64,000 nucleotides of DNA from contig OZ252237.1 in the NCBI GenBank assembly GCA_965249525.1, positions 1,240,001 to 1,304,000 of the forward strand, read 5' to 3'. Below are positions 1-9,008 of the stretch, piece by piece. The stretch is from G965240465 sp965249525. GTDB lineage: Bacteria; SAR324; JACQKK01. The notes below the pieces were generated by a model. The model was not told the origin of the DNA, did not search any database, and saw nothing but the letters and a program-made list of their open reading frames with translations. The number at the start of each line of letters is the position of its first letter. The stretch's first letter is position 1. Position numbers and translations under genes: made by a program.

Positions 1-1579
1 TGGCAGTGACATTGCTGTCCAGCCCTGAAACCTGCACGGGAATATCGCTGGTAGTGACGCTGCCGTCGCCCAGCATGCCTCTATTGTTGTACCCCCAGCA
101 CCTGGCGGCGCCGTTATAAATTGCACAAGTGTGAAATTGCCCTGCTGAGATGGCAGCGACCCCGCTGCCCAGCCCCATGACCTGCGTAGGTTCATGTCTT
201 TCAATGCTGCTGCCGTCGCCCAGCGCGCCATCGCTGTTATAACCCCAGCACTTGGCGGCGCCGTCGCTGTCAACCGCACAAGTGTGCATAGTCCCTGCTG
301 AAATGGCCCTGGCAGTGTTGACCACCTGCACCTCAGCCGCAGCGGAACAGTCATTGCTTTTGTCGCCGTCATCACTATGGAAGACACAGACCCCGTAATA
401 GTAAGTTCCCACAGCAGGGGCGCCAAGGGTGAAGGTTTGGCTGGGGCTGGAGCTGCCTGGGTTAATGGCTGGCAGCGTTACCCCGGGGTCAAGTGTGTCA
501 CCAGAAGTGAAGTTAGCAACTGTGGACTGGTAAAGAATAAAGGTGCCTCCGCTTGCTGCATTGCCGTCGCCACTATTTTTCACCACCACAGAGAAAGAGA
601 GCGTTTCACCGCTGCCTATCACATCGGGGGTTGCCTCAAACGATTGCACCACCAAATCGGGTGCTGTCACAGTTATCTGAACGCTAGCAGAGCAATTGTT
701 GTCGGTGTCACTTTCCTCAGCAACCTCATCAACACAGGCGTAGTACTGGTAAGTACCCGCAGCATCGGGTGCGACAATGGTGCTGGAACTAGCAAAAGTG
801 GCACCAGCGGCCAATACAGACAGCGTGTTGGTGCCAACCTCATCATCATTATCAGGATCAGGGGAGTCCCCTGCGAAATGGTAAACTCTGAGGAGGGTGC
901 TGTCTGCCTCGCCTGTGCCTGTATTGCGCACAGTGATGGAGAATTCGAAAGATGCCCCCTTAAACAGTGAGCTAGGGGTGGCTGAGGGGGTTGAGCTCAG
1001 ATTGAGGTCTGGAATGGGCATTGTCGCAATTCTGATGGGAACCGCATCGGAACAGTTGTTGATAAGATTGATTTCAGTAGCAACCCTGTTAACACAGGCG
1101 TAGTAGTAGTAAATGTCGTCGGGAAGGTCAGCAGGGATAGTAATATTGCTGGCTCCATAAAAAATAGCACTGGCAGCCAGCCTAGGCTGTTGAATGTCCG
1201 TACCAACCCTTACATCACCACCATAGAGTCTGTCGTCTGCAGAACGGTAGTAACTAAGCGTGAAGCTGTCGGCATCTATGGTGCCTTGATTGGTAACAGT
1301 AACCTCAAAGTCAATTTCACTTCCAGGAAACAGTACGGTGGAAACTGTTGAAGGGGTTGAGATGCTCAAATCTGCTGCGGGGGCATCAACTACTGGGGTA
1401 TCGCCGCAGCTGGTCAGCACCAGTACCACTGGCAGCAGCAACACAGGCAGCAGCATGACCAGCCAACCCTGGGACAGAGAGAAACGCCAACTGCCAGATG
1501 CAGCTTGACGGGGAGTGGTGCTTTGAGTGGTGTTAAGCACTCTTTGAACTTGTTTGAGAAATGTGCTTATGAACTGCAT
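1..1579 (-). CDS. RCC1-repeat lipoprotein with CARDB-like domains (3' end outside window)
   Basis: The frame stays open from the start to the window edge, so the C-terminus is missing. The N-terminus has a long hydrophobic signal ending in a lipobox-like LTSC. Three CARDB-like immunoglobulin-fold segments follow, each ending in YYYxACV or YYYGVCV. RCC1 blades then begin; two are visible, with HTCAVDSDGAAKCWG and HTCAIYNGAARCWG cores. The predicted product is an outer-membrane or surface lipoprotein. The start was set at ATG 1579 by comparison with the paralogue at 30875, whose protein also begins MQ-IS; ATG 1591 is an alternative, and neither has a strong Shine-Dalgarno. The 5' end and about 60 bp upstream are almost identical to the next gene (1654-4011), which points to tandem duplication. 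No cassette-type promoter is seen, so it may be read from the upstream gene. The family is clear; the function is unknown. Confidence 0.8.
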   Translation of the reverse strand, partial: MQFISTFLKQVQRVLNTTQSTTPRQAASGSWRFSLSQGWLVMLLPVLLLPVVLVLTSCGDTPVVDAPAADLSISTPSTVSTVLFPGSEIDFEVTVTNQGTIDADSFTLSYYRSADDRLYGGDVRVGTDIQQPRLAASAIFYGASNITIPADLPDDIYYYYACVNRVATEINLINNCSDAVPIRIATMPIPDLNLSSTPSATPSSLFKGASFEFSITVRNTGTGEADSTLLRVYHFAGDSPDPDNDDEVGTNTLSVLAAGATFASSSTIVAPDAAGTYQYYACVDEVAEESDTDNNCSASVQITVTAPDLVVQSFEATPDVIGSGETLSFSVVVKNSGDGNAASGGTFILYQSTVANFTSGDTLDPGVTLPAINPGSSSPSQTFTLGAPAVGTYYYGVCVFHSDDGDKSNDCSAAAEVQVVNTARAISAGTMHTCAVDSDGAAKCWGYNSDGALGDGSSIERHEPTQVMGLGSGVAAISAGQFHTCAIYNGAARCWGYNNRGMLGDGSVTTSDIPVQVSGLDSNVTA

Positions 1580-1653
1580 GATTATCTTCATTGGAAACTT
1601 TATGTATGGATGATGAATGATGGCAGCTGTCACATAGCAAAGACATGCCAGGC

Positions 1654-4011
1654 TTATTCAAACGACACGCTTACGGGGGCGTTGCTGTTAGTGGTGCTGC
1701 CGTCACCCAGCTGTCTATTAATGTTGTACCCCCAGCACTTGGCAATTCCCAGGTGCAGCGCACAAGTGTGGAAACTCCCTACTGAGATGGCAGTGACATC
1801 GCTAGTCAGCCCCCTCACCTGCACGGGAACAAGGCGTCTAGTGGTGCTGCCGTCGCCCAGACTTCCACTGCTGTTACTTCCCCAGCACTTGGCGGCACCA
1901 TTATGAAGCGCACAAGTGTGAAACACTCCCGCTGAGATGGCAGTGACATCGCTAGTCAGCCCTGTGACCTGCGTGGGAGTGAAGCTGTTAGTGTTGCTGC
2001 TGTCGCCCAGCTGTCCCTTGTGGTTCCACCCCCAGCACTTGGCGGCACCATTGTGAAGCGCACAAGAGTGAGAAGCCCCTGCTGAGATGGCAGTCACTCC
2101 GCTGGTCAGCCCTGAAACCTGTACGGGGGTATTGCTGGTAGTGGTGCTGCCGTCGCCCAGCTGGCCTTGGTTGTTATATCCCCAGCACTTGGCGGCGCCA
2201 TTGTGAATGGCACAAGTGTACCTAGACCCTGCTGAGATGGCAGTGACATCGCTAGTCAGCCCTGTGACCTGCACAGGGGTACGGCGGTTATTGTCCACCC
2301 TGTCATCCTCAGGGGTATCTGGATCATCTTCGGTAATGGTGCGGGTGCCGTCGCCCAGCCGTCCATCTTCGTTTTCCCCCCAGCACTTGGCGGCACCATT
2401 GTGAATGGCACAAGTGTGCTCATCCCCCGCTGAGATGACAGTGACATCGCTAGTCAGCCCTGAAACCTGTACGGGGGTATTGCGTTGAGTGTTGCTGCCG
2501 TCGCCCAGCCGTCCATCGCCGTTCTGCCCCCAGCACTTGGCGGCCCCTGTGCTGCTAAGGATGGCACAAGTGTGATCCCCTGCTGAGATGGCAGAGACCC
2601 CGCTGGTCAGCCCTGAAACCTGTACGGGGGTATTGCGTTGAGTGTTGCTGCCGTCGCCCAGCCGTCCATCGCCGTTCCACCCCCAGCACTTGGCGGCCCC
2701 TGTGCTGCTAAGGATGGCACAAGTGTGCAAACCCCCTGCTGAGATGGCACTGGCAGATTCTCCCACCGCTACCTGAACCGCAACAGAGCAGTCATTGGCA
2801 CTGTTACTGTCATCATCATGCGAAACACAGGCACCATAGTAGTAAACGCCAGCAGTGGATGGTGAGGTAGTGCTGAAACTTTGGTCTGTGGAGTCGCCTG
2901 AGCTGATAGTTGGCAGCGTTTCGCTGCCAAGTCTAGTATCACTATTACTAATGGTGTCGTCTGTGGATCGGTAATAGACGAGGGTGCCCCCGGAGGCTGC
3001 CGTGAGGTCGCCAGTATTTCTCACTTCAACACTGACAGTCAATTCTCTACCGCTAAGTATTACATTGGTGCTTACCGCAGGGTCTCTCACCTGCAAGTCT
3101 GGCCGCGCCACTTCTACTTCAATTCCTGTGGAACAATCGTTGCTGGGATTGGCATCATCAGCATGTGAAATACAGGCACCATAGTAGTAAGTTCCCTCAG
3201 TATCAGGTGCGGTAATGGTGATACTTTGGGGGCTGCTGCCACTGCTGCTGATTGCTGCCAGAATCCTGAGGCTTTCAAAATCATCTGCGCTGGTGATGGC
3301 AGCATCGTTTGAACGGTAATAGGTAATAGTGCTGCTGCTGGCAGCATTTGCTGTACCTGAATTATACACAGTGATGGAGAAGGTGAAGGCTGCTCCAGGC
3401 GGCACGGCATCGGGGACTGCAGAAGCTGAACGCAAACTGAGGTCTGGGGTGGGTACTGTTACAACCTTTACACTAGCAGCACTGGAACAGATGATAGTGC
3501 CACTGCTGTTATCATCATGTGAAACACAGGCACCGTAATAGTAAGTGCCAGTAGCAGCAGGTACGGTAATCTCGGCGCTTTGAGAAAGGCTGCTGCCCTG
3601 GGCGATTGCTGGTAGACTGCCGAAGCCCACAGAAGTATCTGTGCTGGTGATGGTGGCATCGTCTGAGCGATAGTAGGTAATGCTGCCGCCGCTGGCTGCC
3701 TCGGCGGTACCCTCATTGGTGATGGTAACCGAGAGGGTAATAGGGGTGGACACCACTGGCGAAGATGGGTTTGCCGAAGGGGTTGAGATTGTTAAATTGG
3801 GTGCGGTTGCGGGGGTGCTGCCGCCGCCTCCACCTCCGCCTCCTCCCCCGCCGCAGCTGGTCAGCACCAGTACCACTGGCAGCAGCATGACCAGCCAACC
3901 CTGGGACAGAGAGAAACGCCAACTGCCAGATGCAGCTTGACGGGGAGTGGTGCTTTGAGTGGTGTTAAGCACTCTTTGAACTTGTTTGAGAAATGTGCTT
4001 ATGAACTGCAT
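1654..4011 (-). CDS. RCC1-repeat lipoprotein with three CARDB-like domains
   Basis: About 785 residues from ATG 4011; the frame is open further upstream to 4098, and ATG 4023 is also possible. The order is a signal peptide with lipobox LTSC, a polyglycine linker, three CARDB-like domains (starting PNLTIS, PDLSLR and PDLQVR, each ending in a YYYGAC motif), and seven RCC1 blades with HTCA...AKCWG cores. Seven blades would close one beta-propeller. Two cysteines per blade at fixed spacing suggest one disulfide per blade, consistent with export. Blades 1 and 2 are almost identical, a sign of recent internal duplication. CARDB domains are usually adhesion or extracellular scaffolding modules, so a surface-binding role is inferred but unproven. 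The stop lies 63 bp ahead of the duplicated gene at <1-1579. Confidence 0.85.
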   Translation of the reverse strand: MQFISTFLKQVQRVLNTTQSTTPRQAASGSWRFSLSQGWLVMLLPVVLVLTSCGGGGGGGGGGGSTPATAPNLTISTPSANPSSPVVSTPITLSVTITNEGTAEAASGGSITYYRSDDATITSTDTSVGFGSLPAIAQGSSLSQSAEITVPAATGTYYYGACVSHDDNSSGTIICSSAASVKVVTVPTPDLSLRSASAVPDAVPPGAAFTFSITVYNSGTANAASSSTITYYRSNDAAITSADDFESLRILAAISSSGSSPQSITITAPDTEGTYYYGACISHADDANPSNDCSTGIEVEVARPDLQVRDPAVSTNVILSGRELTVSVEVRNTGDLTAASGGTLVYYRSTDDTISNSDTRLGSETLPTISSGDSTDQSFSTTSPSTAGVYYYGACVSHDDDSNSANDCSVAVQVAVGESASAISAGGLHTCAILSSTGAAKCWGWNGDGRLGDGSNTQRNTPVQVSGLTSGVSAISAGDHTCAILSSTGAAKCWGQNGDGRLGDGSNTQRNTPVQVSGLTSDVTVISAGDEHTCAIHNGAAKCWGENEDGRLGDGTRTITEDDPDTPEDDRVDNNRRTPVQVTGLTSDVTAISAGSRYTCAIHNGAAKCWGYNNQGQLGDGSTTTSNTPVQVSGLTSGVTAISAGASHSCALHNGAAKCWGWNHKGQLGDSSNTNSFTPTQVTGLTSDVTAISAGVFHTCALHNGAAKCWGSNSSGSLGDGSTTRRLVPVQVRGLTSDVTAISVGSFHTCALHLGIAKCWGYNINRQLGDGSTTNSNAPVSVSFE

Positions 4012-4153
4012 GATTATCTTCATTGGAAACTTTATGTATGGATGATGAATGATGGCAGCTGTCACATAGCAAAGACAGTCTGGTTGCAAGTTTTGCACAC
4101 ATGGTAGGTTTTTTGGAACAACCTGTCAATATTTATTTTAGGTTCTTTTATTT

Positions 4154-5326
4154 TCAGAGATGGGGGGTGGGGTGTGTGGGGAGTGTGGTTTGGGGGGGTT
4201 TGTAGCGGCCGATGTTCAGCAGCAGCCCTGTTGCCAGCAAATGGATGATGAGTGCGCTGCCGCCGTAGCTAATTAAGGGAAGCGGCAAGCCTTTGGTGGG
4301 AATCAAGCCCATCACCACGGACAGATTCATCAGTATTTGCACAGAGAACAGGCAGGCAATCCCATAGGCAAGATGGCGACCGAAGCCGTCTGAGGTGCGC
4401 AATGCCAAGCGAAAGGCGCGCCACAACAAAATGGCGAACAATACCATCACCCCCCACACGCCCAGCAAGCCTAGTTCCTCTCCCACAATAGAGAAAATGA
4501 AATCGGTGTGGGCATCGGGGAGGAAGAACATTTTTTGCTGGCTGTTTCCCAGCCCGCGACCCTGCCAGCCGCCTCCTCCAAAAGCCAGATAGCTTTGTAC
4601 AATTTGAAAGCCAGAGTCCAATCGGTCTGACCAAGGGTCTAAAAAAGCCAGCAGTCTGCGCAAACGATAGGATTGACCCAGCACCAACCAGGTGGCTATC
4701 AGGGTTAAGCCTGCCATGCCCAGCAGCAGATGACCCAGTTTTCCTCCACCAGCAAACACCATCAATATCAGCACCAAGGCAATCAGCATCATACTGCCAA
4801 AGTCTGGCTGCAGCAGCACCAATAGTAGAAACAGGCTTGCCAATAATAAATTGGGCGCAATGCCCCGCAGAAACTGTGTGATGCGTTCGGGACATCTATC
4901 CAGATAGGAGGCCAGGTGCATCACCAACACCACTTTCAGCAGTTCCACTGGTTGAAAGCCCAGCGGACCCAGGCGCAGCCAACGACGCGCACCACCGGCT
5001 TCATGACCAATGCCGGGAATGAGTACCAACACCAGCGGTATCAAGGCTGCCAGCAGCATGAGCGGAATCCAGGGGCGCAATTGGTAATAAGGCACACGCA
5101 TCACCAGCCAGAGTACTATCAAGCCCAGAATCAAATGCAGCAGATGATTGTACAACAGTGTCAGACTGCTTCCATACAGACGTTCGGACAAGGGCGCACT
5201 GGCACTGTATATCATCAGTGCGCCTATCATGGTTAGCAAAAGGGTGACACCTAATAGAACCAGGTCATACCCCTGTTGGCGTTGCCACAGCAATTTGCGG
5301 TGCAGATAGGTGAACAGAACAGTCAT
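4154..5326 (-). CDS. ftsW: FtsW-type septal peptidoglycan polymerase (SEDS family)
   Basis: A 390-residue polytopic inner-membrane protein of the FtsW/RodA/SpoVE family. The family polymerises lipid II glycan strands, FtsW at the division septum. Diagnostic segments are GARRWLRLGPLGFQP, the QPDFGS motif, the PDAHTDFIFSIVGEELGLLG loop, and GLIPTKGLPLPLISYGGS near the C-terminus. ATG 5326 was chosen because a perfect AAGGAGG lies 7 nt upstream (5334-5340). An upstream in-frame start at 5365 lacks a ribosome-binding site and would add 13 unconserved residues. The gene follows murF by 43 bp. In most proteobacteria mraY and murD lie between murF and ftsW; here they are absent. RodA is the alternative, but the murF neighbour favours FtsW. 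Confidence 0.87.
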   Translation of the reverse strand: MTVLFTYLHRKLLWQRQQGYDLVLLGVTLLLTMIGALMIYSASAPLSERLYGSSLTLLYNHLLHLILGLIVLWLVMRVPYYQLRPWIPLMLLAALIPLVLVLIPGIGHEAGGARRWLRLGPLGFQPVELLKVVLVMHLASYLDRCPERITQFLRGIAPNLLLASLFLLLVLLQPDFGSMMLIALVLILMVFAGGGKLGHLLLGMAGLTLIATWLVLGQSYRLRRLLAFLDPWSDRLDSGFQIVQSYLAFGGGGWQGRGLGNSQQKMFFLPDAHTDFIFSIVGEELGLLGVWGVMVLFAILLWRAFRLALRTSDGFGRHLAYGIACLFSVQILMNLSVVMGLIPTKGLPLPLISYGGSALIIHLLATGLLLNIGRYKPPQTTLPTHPTPHL

Positions 5327-5369
5327 CAGGGGGCCTCCTTGCCCGATGCTAGAATATAGAGACAAGCAG

Positions 5370-6857
5370 CTAAAGATTGCTGGCTGCGAGTGTTGGGCTG
5401 CCTTTTTCTGCTGCTGTTTTCAGCAGCGGACAGTCCACACAGCGACGCAGCCAGCTGCATGGCATCCTTTGACAACCCACTTTAACACCTTGCATAGCCA
5501 ACACAAAACGTTCCATGTGTGATGAACGCGCTCCCTTAAAACCAATCACGCAGTCTGGTGCATCTAAATTGTGCAAGGTTTGTATCAGCTCGTCTTGTGA
5601 GGCAATGCTGGCTACTTGGGTTTGGGGGGCAGCAGCTTTTAGGCTGGCAGCAAAGCCTGTTTCCTGTGGTTCATAGACCAGACAGCCTGTTACGGTTCCT
5701 GGTAGTTGTTTGGCTATCAGTTCAACGCTTTCTTTCAGGTCTTCTTCCAATTCGCTTAAAGGACCCAATACCAGAATCTTACGAGGTTCAGGACGCAGCT
5801 TCAAGGTTTGGGCCAGCGCAGCAATGGTTTCTGGGCTGGCGTTATAGGTATCATCTATCAGCATGGCGTGCTTGGCGCTTTTGGCTAGCTGCAGGCGACC
5901 TGGTTGTTGGGGGGCCCAGCCGTCGGCTTGCTGGACACAGTGGTCGGGCAGGTTCAAGGCGCGGCATACGCCCCAGGCTGCCAGCAACGGCAGTGCCCCG
6001 AACGGACCGAGAATGCCTGCCTGCAAAGAGAGTTTGCTTTGTTGATGAACAGCAGTGAATTGTTGGCAGCCTTGGTGATTGTATTGGAGGTTGGTAACGG
6101 AGAAATCACCCTGTTCCAAGCCAAAGCTTTGGATGCAGCTATCGGGAGGACACAGGCTGCGGGCAAGTTTTCCCAGACGGGGGTCATGGCTGCCCCACAG
6201 GGCGGTTCCTACTGGCTGCAGATGTTGAAACAATTCGGTCTTGGTTTGGTAGATGGCTTGCTGGCTGCCGAATACGCCTAGGTGGGCATGACCAACATTG
6301 AGCAGCACCCCCACCTTTGGCGGTGCAATGCTGCACAGAAAGGCAATGTCCCCCTTTTTGCGGGCGGAGAATTCCAACACCACTGCGTCATGGCTGCCAT
6401 TGAGTGCCAGCAGGCTGAGCGGTACACCAATTTCGTTATTCAGCGAACCGGGGGTTTTCAGCAGCTTCAAGTCGGCTGCTAAGACATGTGCAATTACTTC
6501 TTTGGCAGTGGTTTTGCCGTGACTGCCGGTGATAGCCACCACTTGGGGACGGTGCAGTTTGATGAGACCTCTTGCCATATCGGCAAGTGCGGTTTGTACA
6601 TCTTTGGTTTGTAAAATAGCGCCTTTGAATGTCGGCAGATGGACGGGGCGGTCGGCGATAATCAGCTTTACCGATGAGCCCATCAGCTGGGGGAGGTAGT
6701 CATGACCATCGCCGCCGACTCCACGCAGGGCGAAGAACATTTGGGCCTTGTTCAACTTGCGGGTATCGTGGGCTGCGCCATCAAGTGCTTGGTGGGGCTG
6801 GCTTGGCGGCTGCTGCCAGTGTCCGCAGGAGAAGGTTTTTGCCTGGGCGGGGGTCAT
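5370..6857 (-). CDS. murF: UDP-N-acetylmuramoyl-tripeptide--D-alanyl-D-alanine ligase MurF
   Basis: 495 residues. MurF adds D-Ala-D-Ala to UDP-MurNAc-tripeptide in the cytoplasm with ATP, the last soluble step of the peptidoglycan precursor. Seen: the ATP-binding loop ITGSHGKTTAKE at about residues 109-120, the following SLNNEIGVPLSLL segment, NVGHAHLGVFGS, and the DDTYNASPE motif that typifies the central domain. The C-terminal domain carries LGPLSELEE (usually LGDMxELG) and VIGFKGARSSHMERFV. The last 40 or so residues after that motif are cysteine-rich (CQRMPC, CVDCP) and do not resemble the family, so the tail may come from a rearrangement. The start overlaps the prsW-like stop by 4 bp (ATGA), so translation is probably coupled. 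The four genes murF to TPR read as one minus-strand unit. Confidence 0.93.
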   Translation of the reverse strand: MTPAQAKTFSCGHWQQPPSQPHQALDGAAHDTRKLNKAQMFFALRGVGGDGHDYLPQLMGSSVKLIIADRPVHLPTFKGAILQTKDVQTALADMARGLIKLHRPQVVAITGSHGKTTAKEVIAHVLAADLKLLKTPGSLNNEIGVPLSLLALNGSHDAVVLEFSARKKGDIAFLCSIAPPKVGVLLNVGHAHLGVFGSQQAIYQTKTELFQHLQPVGTALWGSHDPRLGKLARSLCPPDSCIQSFGLEQGDFSVTNLQYNHQGCQQFTAVHQQSKLSLQAGILGPFGALPLLAAWGVCRALNLPDHCVQQADGWAPQQPGRLQLAKSAKHAMLIDDTYNASPETIAALAQTLKLRPEPRKILVLGPLSELEEDLKESVELIAKQLPGTVTGCLVYEPQETGFAASLKAAAPQTQVASIASQDELIQTLHNLDAPDCVIGFKGARSSHMERFVLAMQGVKVGCQRMPCSWLRRCVDCPLLKTAAEKGSPTLAASNL

Positions 6858-7546
6858 GGCAAAGCCGTCTGACTAGAAGGAGAGGAACGCTGCCAAAGCA
6901 CAAATCCATAAATGCCCGCAGCCAGCAAAAACAAATAAAGATAAGCGAAAAGCCGCGTATCCAGTCCCCGAATAGACAGCAGCAAATCATACCCGCCATG
7001 CAGCAAGGCAGCTACCAGCAGCCCGAGTAACATCATCAAGTATTTGGTGCGCCAGTGAACTTTCTGTGCGCTGATGGCGATGCCGATGCCCAAAGGGATG
7101 CTGAAGAGTGCATGCGCAGGTACAGTCAACACACTGCGCATCAGCAGTACAGGTGTACCAAAGCGCTGCAGATAAAACAAATTTTCTACCACGGCAAAAC
7201 CAACAGCCACAGCCATGGCAGCCAGGATGGCATGAGAGATGACCAGGGTGCGGAAAGGACGGAACACTAGCAGCAGTACCAGCCATTTAGCAAATTCCTC
7301 ATTTAACCCCACGCAGATTCCCCAAAAGATGCTGCGATGCCAAGGGTTGACAGCGTTAGCCCAAAACAGGGTTTCCCGTTCAATCATGTTGTTGAGTATC
7401 AAGGCCAGGAATGCTGAGGCTGCCCCGCCCAGAACCAGCCAAACCAGCAAGATGTTGCTGCGTCCCTGCCAGCCCCCCAGTCTGATAAACAGCCACAGCA
7501 TCAATATGGCAGGCGCAAGTGCTATGGTAAACAGCCAGAAATTCAA
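6854..7546 (-). CDS. PrsW-family intramembrane metalloprotease
   Basis: 230 residues, with about seven or eight predicted membrane segments. The PrsW family (type II CAAX-protease/ABI superfamily relatives) has conserved EExxK, FxxxE and two His motifs inside the membrane. Here they are NEEFAKW (about residue 83), FAVVENLFY, PAHALFS and LHGGYD. In Bacillus PrsW performs site-1 cleavage of the anti-sigma factor RsiW, but most homologues have no known substrate. The gene overlaps both neighbours by 4 bp: its start overlaps the TPR gene stop and its stop overlaps the murF start. That binds it into one operon with a TPR membrane protein and murF. The substrate cannot be inferred from sequence. 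Confidence 0.85.
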   Translation of the reverse strand: MNFWLFTIALAPAILMLWLFIRLGGWQGRSNILLVWLVLGGAASAFLALILNNMIERETLFWANAVNPWHRSIFWGICVGLNEEFAKWLVLLLVFRPFRTLVISHAILAAMAVAVGFAVVENLFYLQRFGTPVLLMRSVLTVPAHALFSIPLGIGIAISAQKVHWRTKYLMMLLGLLVAALLHGGYDLLLSIRGLDTRLFAYLYLFLLAAGIYGFVLWQRSSPSSQTALP

Positions 7547-8847
7547 TTAAGCCCCCTGGTCTCCATGTTTTCCAGCAAGTGCTGGGCAATTTTCTGCCAT
7601 TGGGGACCCAAGGCTGCATCACGCTGGGCTGCCTGTATGGTGTCTTTCGCCAGAGTGAAATTACCAGCTTCTACTGCCAGCAAGCCCAGCATTAACCGCG
7701 CCAAGGGCCAGCGCGAGGGATGATCACGCAGCATCTCTTGCAGATCTTTCACCCCGCCTCGCAGCACTTCATCTCCAGGGAATTGCTTGGTTACCCACAG
7801 ATACCGCGCATAGGCTTGCTGATAGCTTCCTTGTGCTAGTAAAACCAACGCCAAATTCAGGTGCACATAATACAATCCGTTGTCCAAACCCAAGGCCTGA
7901 CGGCTGTAAAAATCGGCTTCTGCATAGTTGCCCAATACATAGTTGACCCATCCCAAATTCCCCAAGGCATAAGAACTATGCACACGGCGGATAACTTCCT
8001 GATAGGCATGGGCTGCCTTGTGCATATAAACAGTCTGATAGGTTGCCAAGCCGTCGGGCTGCCGCTGGTAGCCTCGGTCATAATGCACATTGGCCAGGGT
8101 ATGATACAACTCTGCCAGATTGCCAACATCGCGCGTGCGCACAAGACCTTCTTCTATCACGCGCACAGCTTCATCATATTCACCAGCATTGCGACTAAGA
8201 CCGCTGCCGGCAATCACATGGTGGTCAATTAAGGGTGTGTTGGTTTGTAAAGGACCCCAACGACCGTAGCGGCGCAGCAAGTTCTCCCAACGTTTATCCA
8301 AGCTGCGTCTAGCCAAAGTCTGACCCTTGGCTGCGTTCTCTGTCTGACTGCCGCCCTTGGCAAAACGGCGTTTCAATTGATTCCACCAGCGGCTCATATC
8401 CGTACGAGGCCCCTGCTGTGGCTGCGGTCTGCCGTTGTTTAACAAATTTTCCCACCAGGATGAATCAGCAGCAGCTTGCCCCCCAGACAAACCGAACACC
8501 AACGGCTGGGCAGGGCGTGGAAATGCCAGTGTTAACACCAAATACACCGCCAAAACAGAAGCCAACACCCCCACAATTGCCAAGCGATGGGCATGGCGAT
8601 GGCGATAGGTCCCTGCCTGTCGCCACCAAGCAGCTGCACGGCGGAATTCTTGCAAAGCTGCCTGCCCTGCCTGCCGTTTGAGATGTTCATTGGCTGCTGC
8701 ATAGTGCGTCAAGGCTTTTGCTTCCGCCTGGTTTTCAGAAGTGCTACGGGTGAGGAAAGACAGCTTGCGCCTGCCCCACCATTTCCAACGGCTGCCAGAT
8801 GTGCCGGCAGGTCGCTGAGGATTTCGCTTAAAAAGAAATGGTGCCAT
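7543..8847 (-). CDS. Single-pass membrane protein with TPR repeats
   Basis: 434 residues from ATG 8847, preceded by TAAGG about 7 nt upstream. An in-frame ATG at 8892 has only a T-run in front and was rejected. The N-terminal 88 residues are basic and alanine-rich with one TPR-like helical pair. A transmembrane segment (about 89-109, VGVLASVLAVYLVLTLAF) follows, then a long periplasmic or cytoplasmic region with at least four TPR-like helical pairs (for example ALGNLGWVNYVLGNYAEADFYSRQAL). It is probably a scaffold protein. Its stop overlaps the prsW-like start, and upstream lie two TolR-like single-pass proteins and a MotA/TolQ/ExbB-like channel, so it may be a structural partner of that channel. 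The function is not recognised. Confidence 0.75.
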   Translation of the reverse strand: MAPFLFKRNPQRPAGTSGSRWKWWGRRKLSFLTRSTSENQAEAKALTHYAAANEHLKRQAGQAALQEFRRAAAWWRQAGTYRHRHAHRLAIVGVLASVLAVYLVLTLAFPRPAQPLVFGLSGGQAAADSSWWENLLNNGRPQPQQGPRTDMSRWWNQLKRRFAKGGSQTENAAKGQTLARRSLDKRWENLLRRYGRWGPLQTNTPLIDHHVIAGSGLSRNAGEYDEAVRVIEEGLVRTRDVGNLAELYHTLANVHYDRGYQRQPDGLATYQTVYMHKAAHAYQEVIRRVHSSYALGNLGWVNYVLGNYAEADFYSRQALGLDNGLYYVHLNLALVLLAQGSYQQAYARYLWVTKQFPGDEVLRGGVKDLQEMLRDHPSRWPLARLMLGLLAVEAGNFTLAKDTIQAAQRDAALGPQWQKIAQHLLENMETRGLN

Positions 8848-9008
8848 TGACTGCCTTAGCAAAAAGAGAAATCTCAGCACAGAAGCTGCCATAAAAAAAG
8901 TATCGCATTTCCATTGTGGCGTAAAAGCCAGGGGCTGTCCAATCTATGATGGATGGCGTTTGCTGGAAGTGGGCAGTCAAGTTTCCTCGGTCAAGGAATG
9001 TGGGGGTG

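Noticed and set aside
1..4098. Many open frames antisense to the RCC1 genes (both here and at 12-24 kb and 50-53 kb)
   Set aside because: They exist because of the biased, repetitive RCC1 codons (for example HTCA...KCWG reads openly in other frames). They lack ribosome-binding sites and mirror the repeat pattern.
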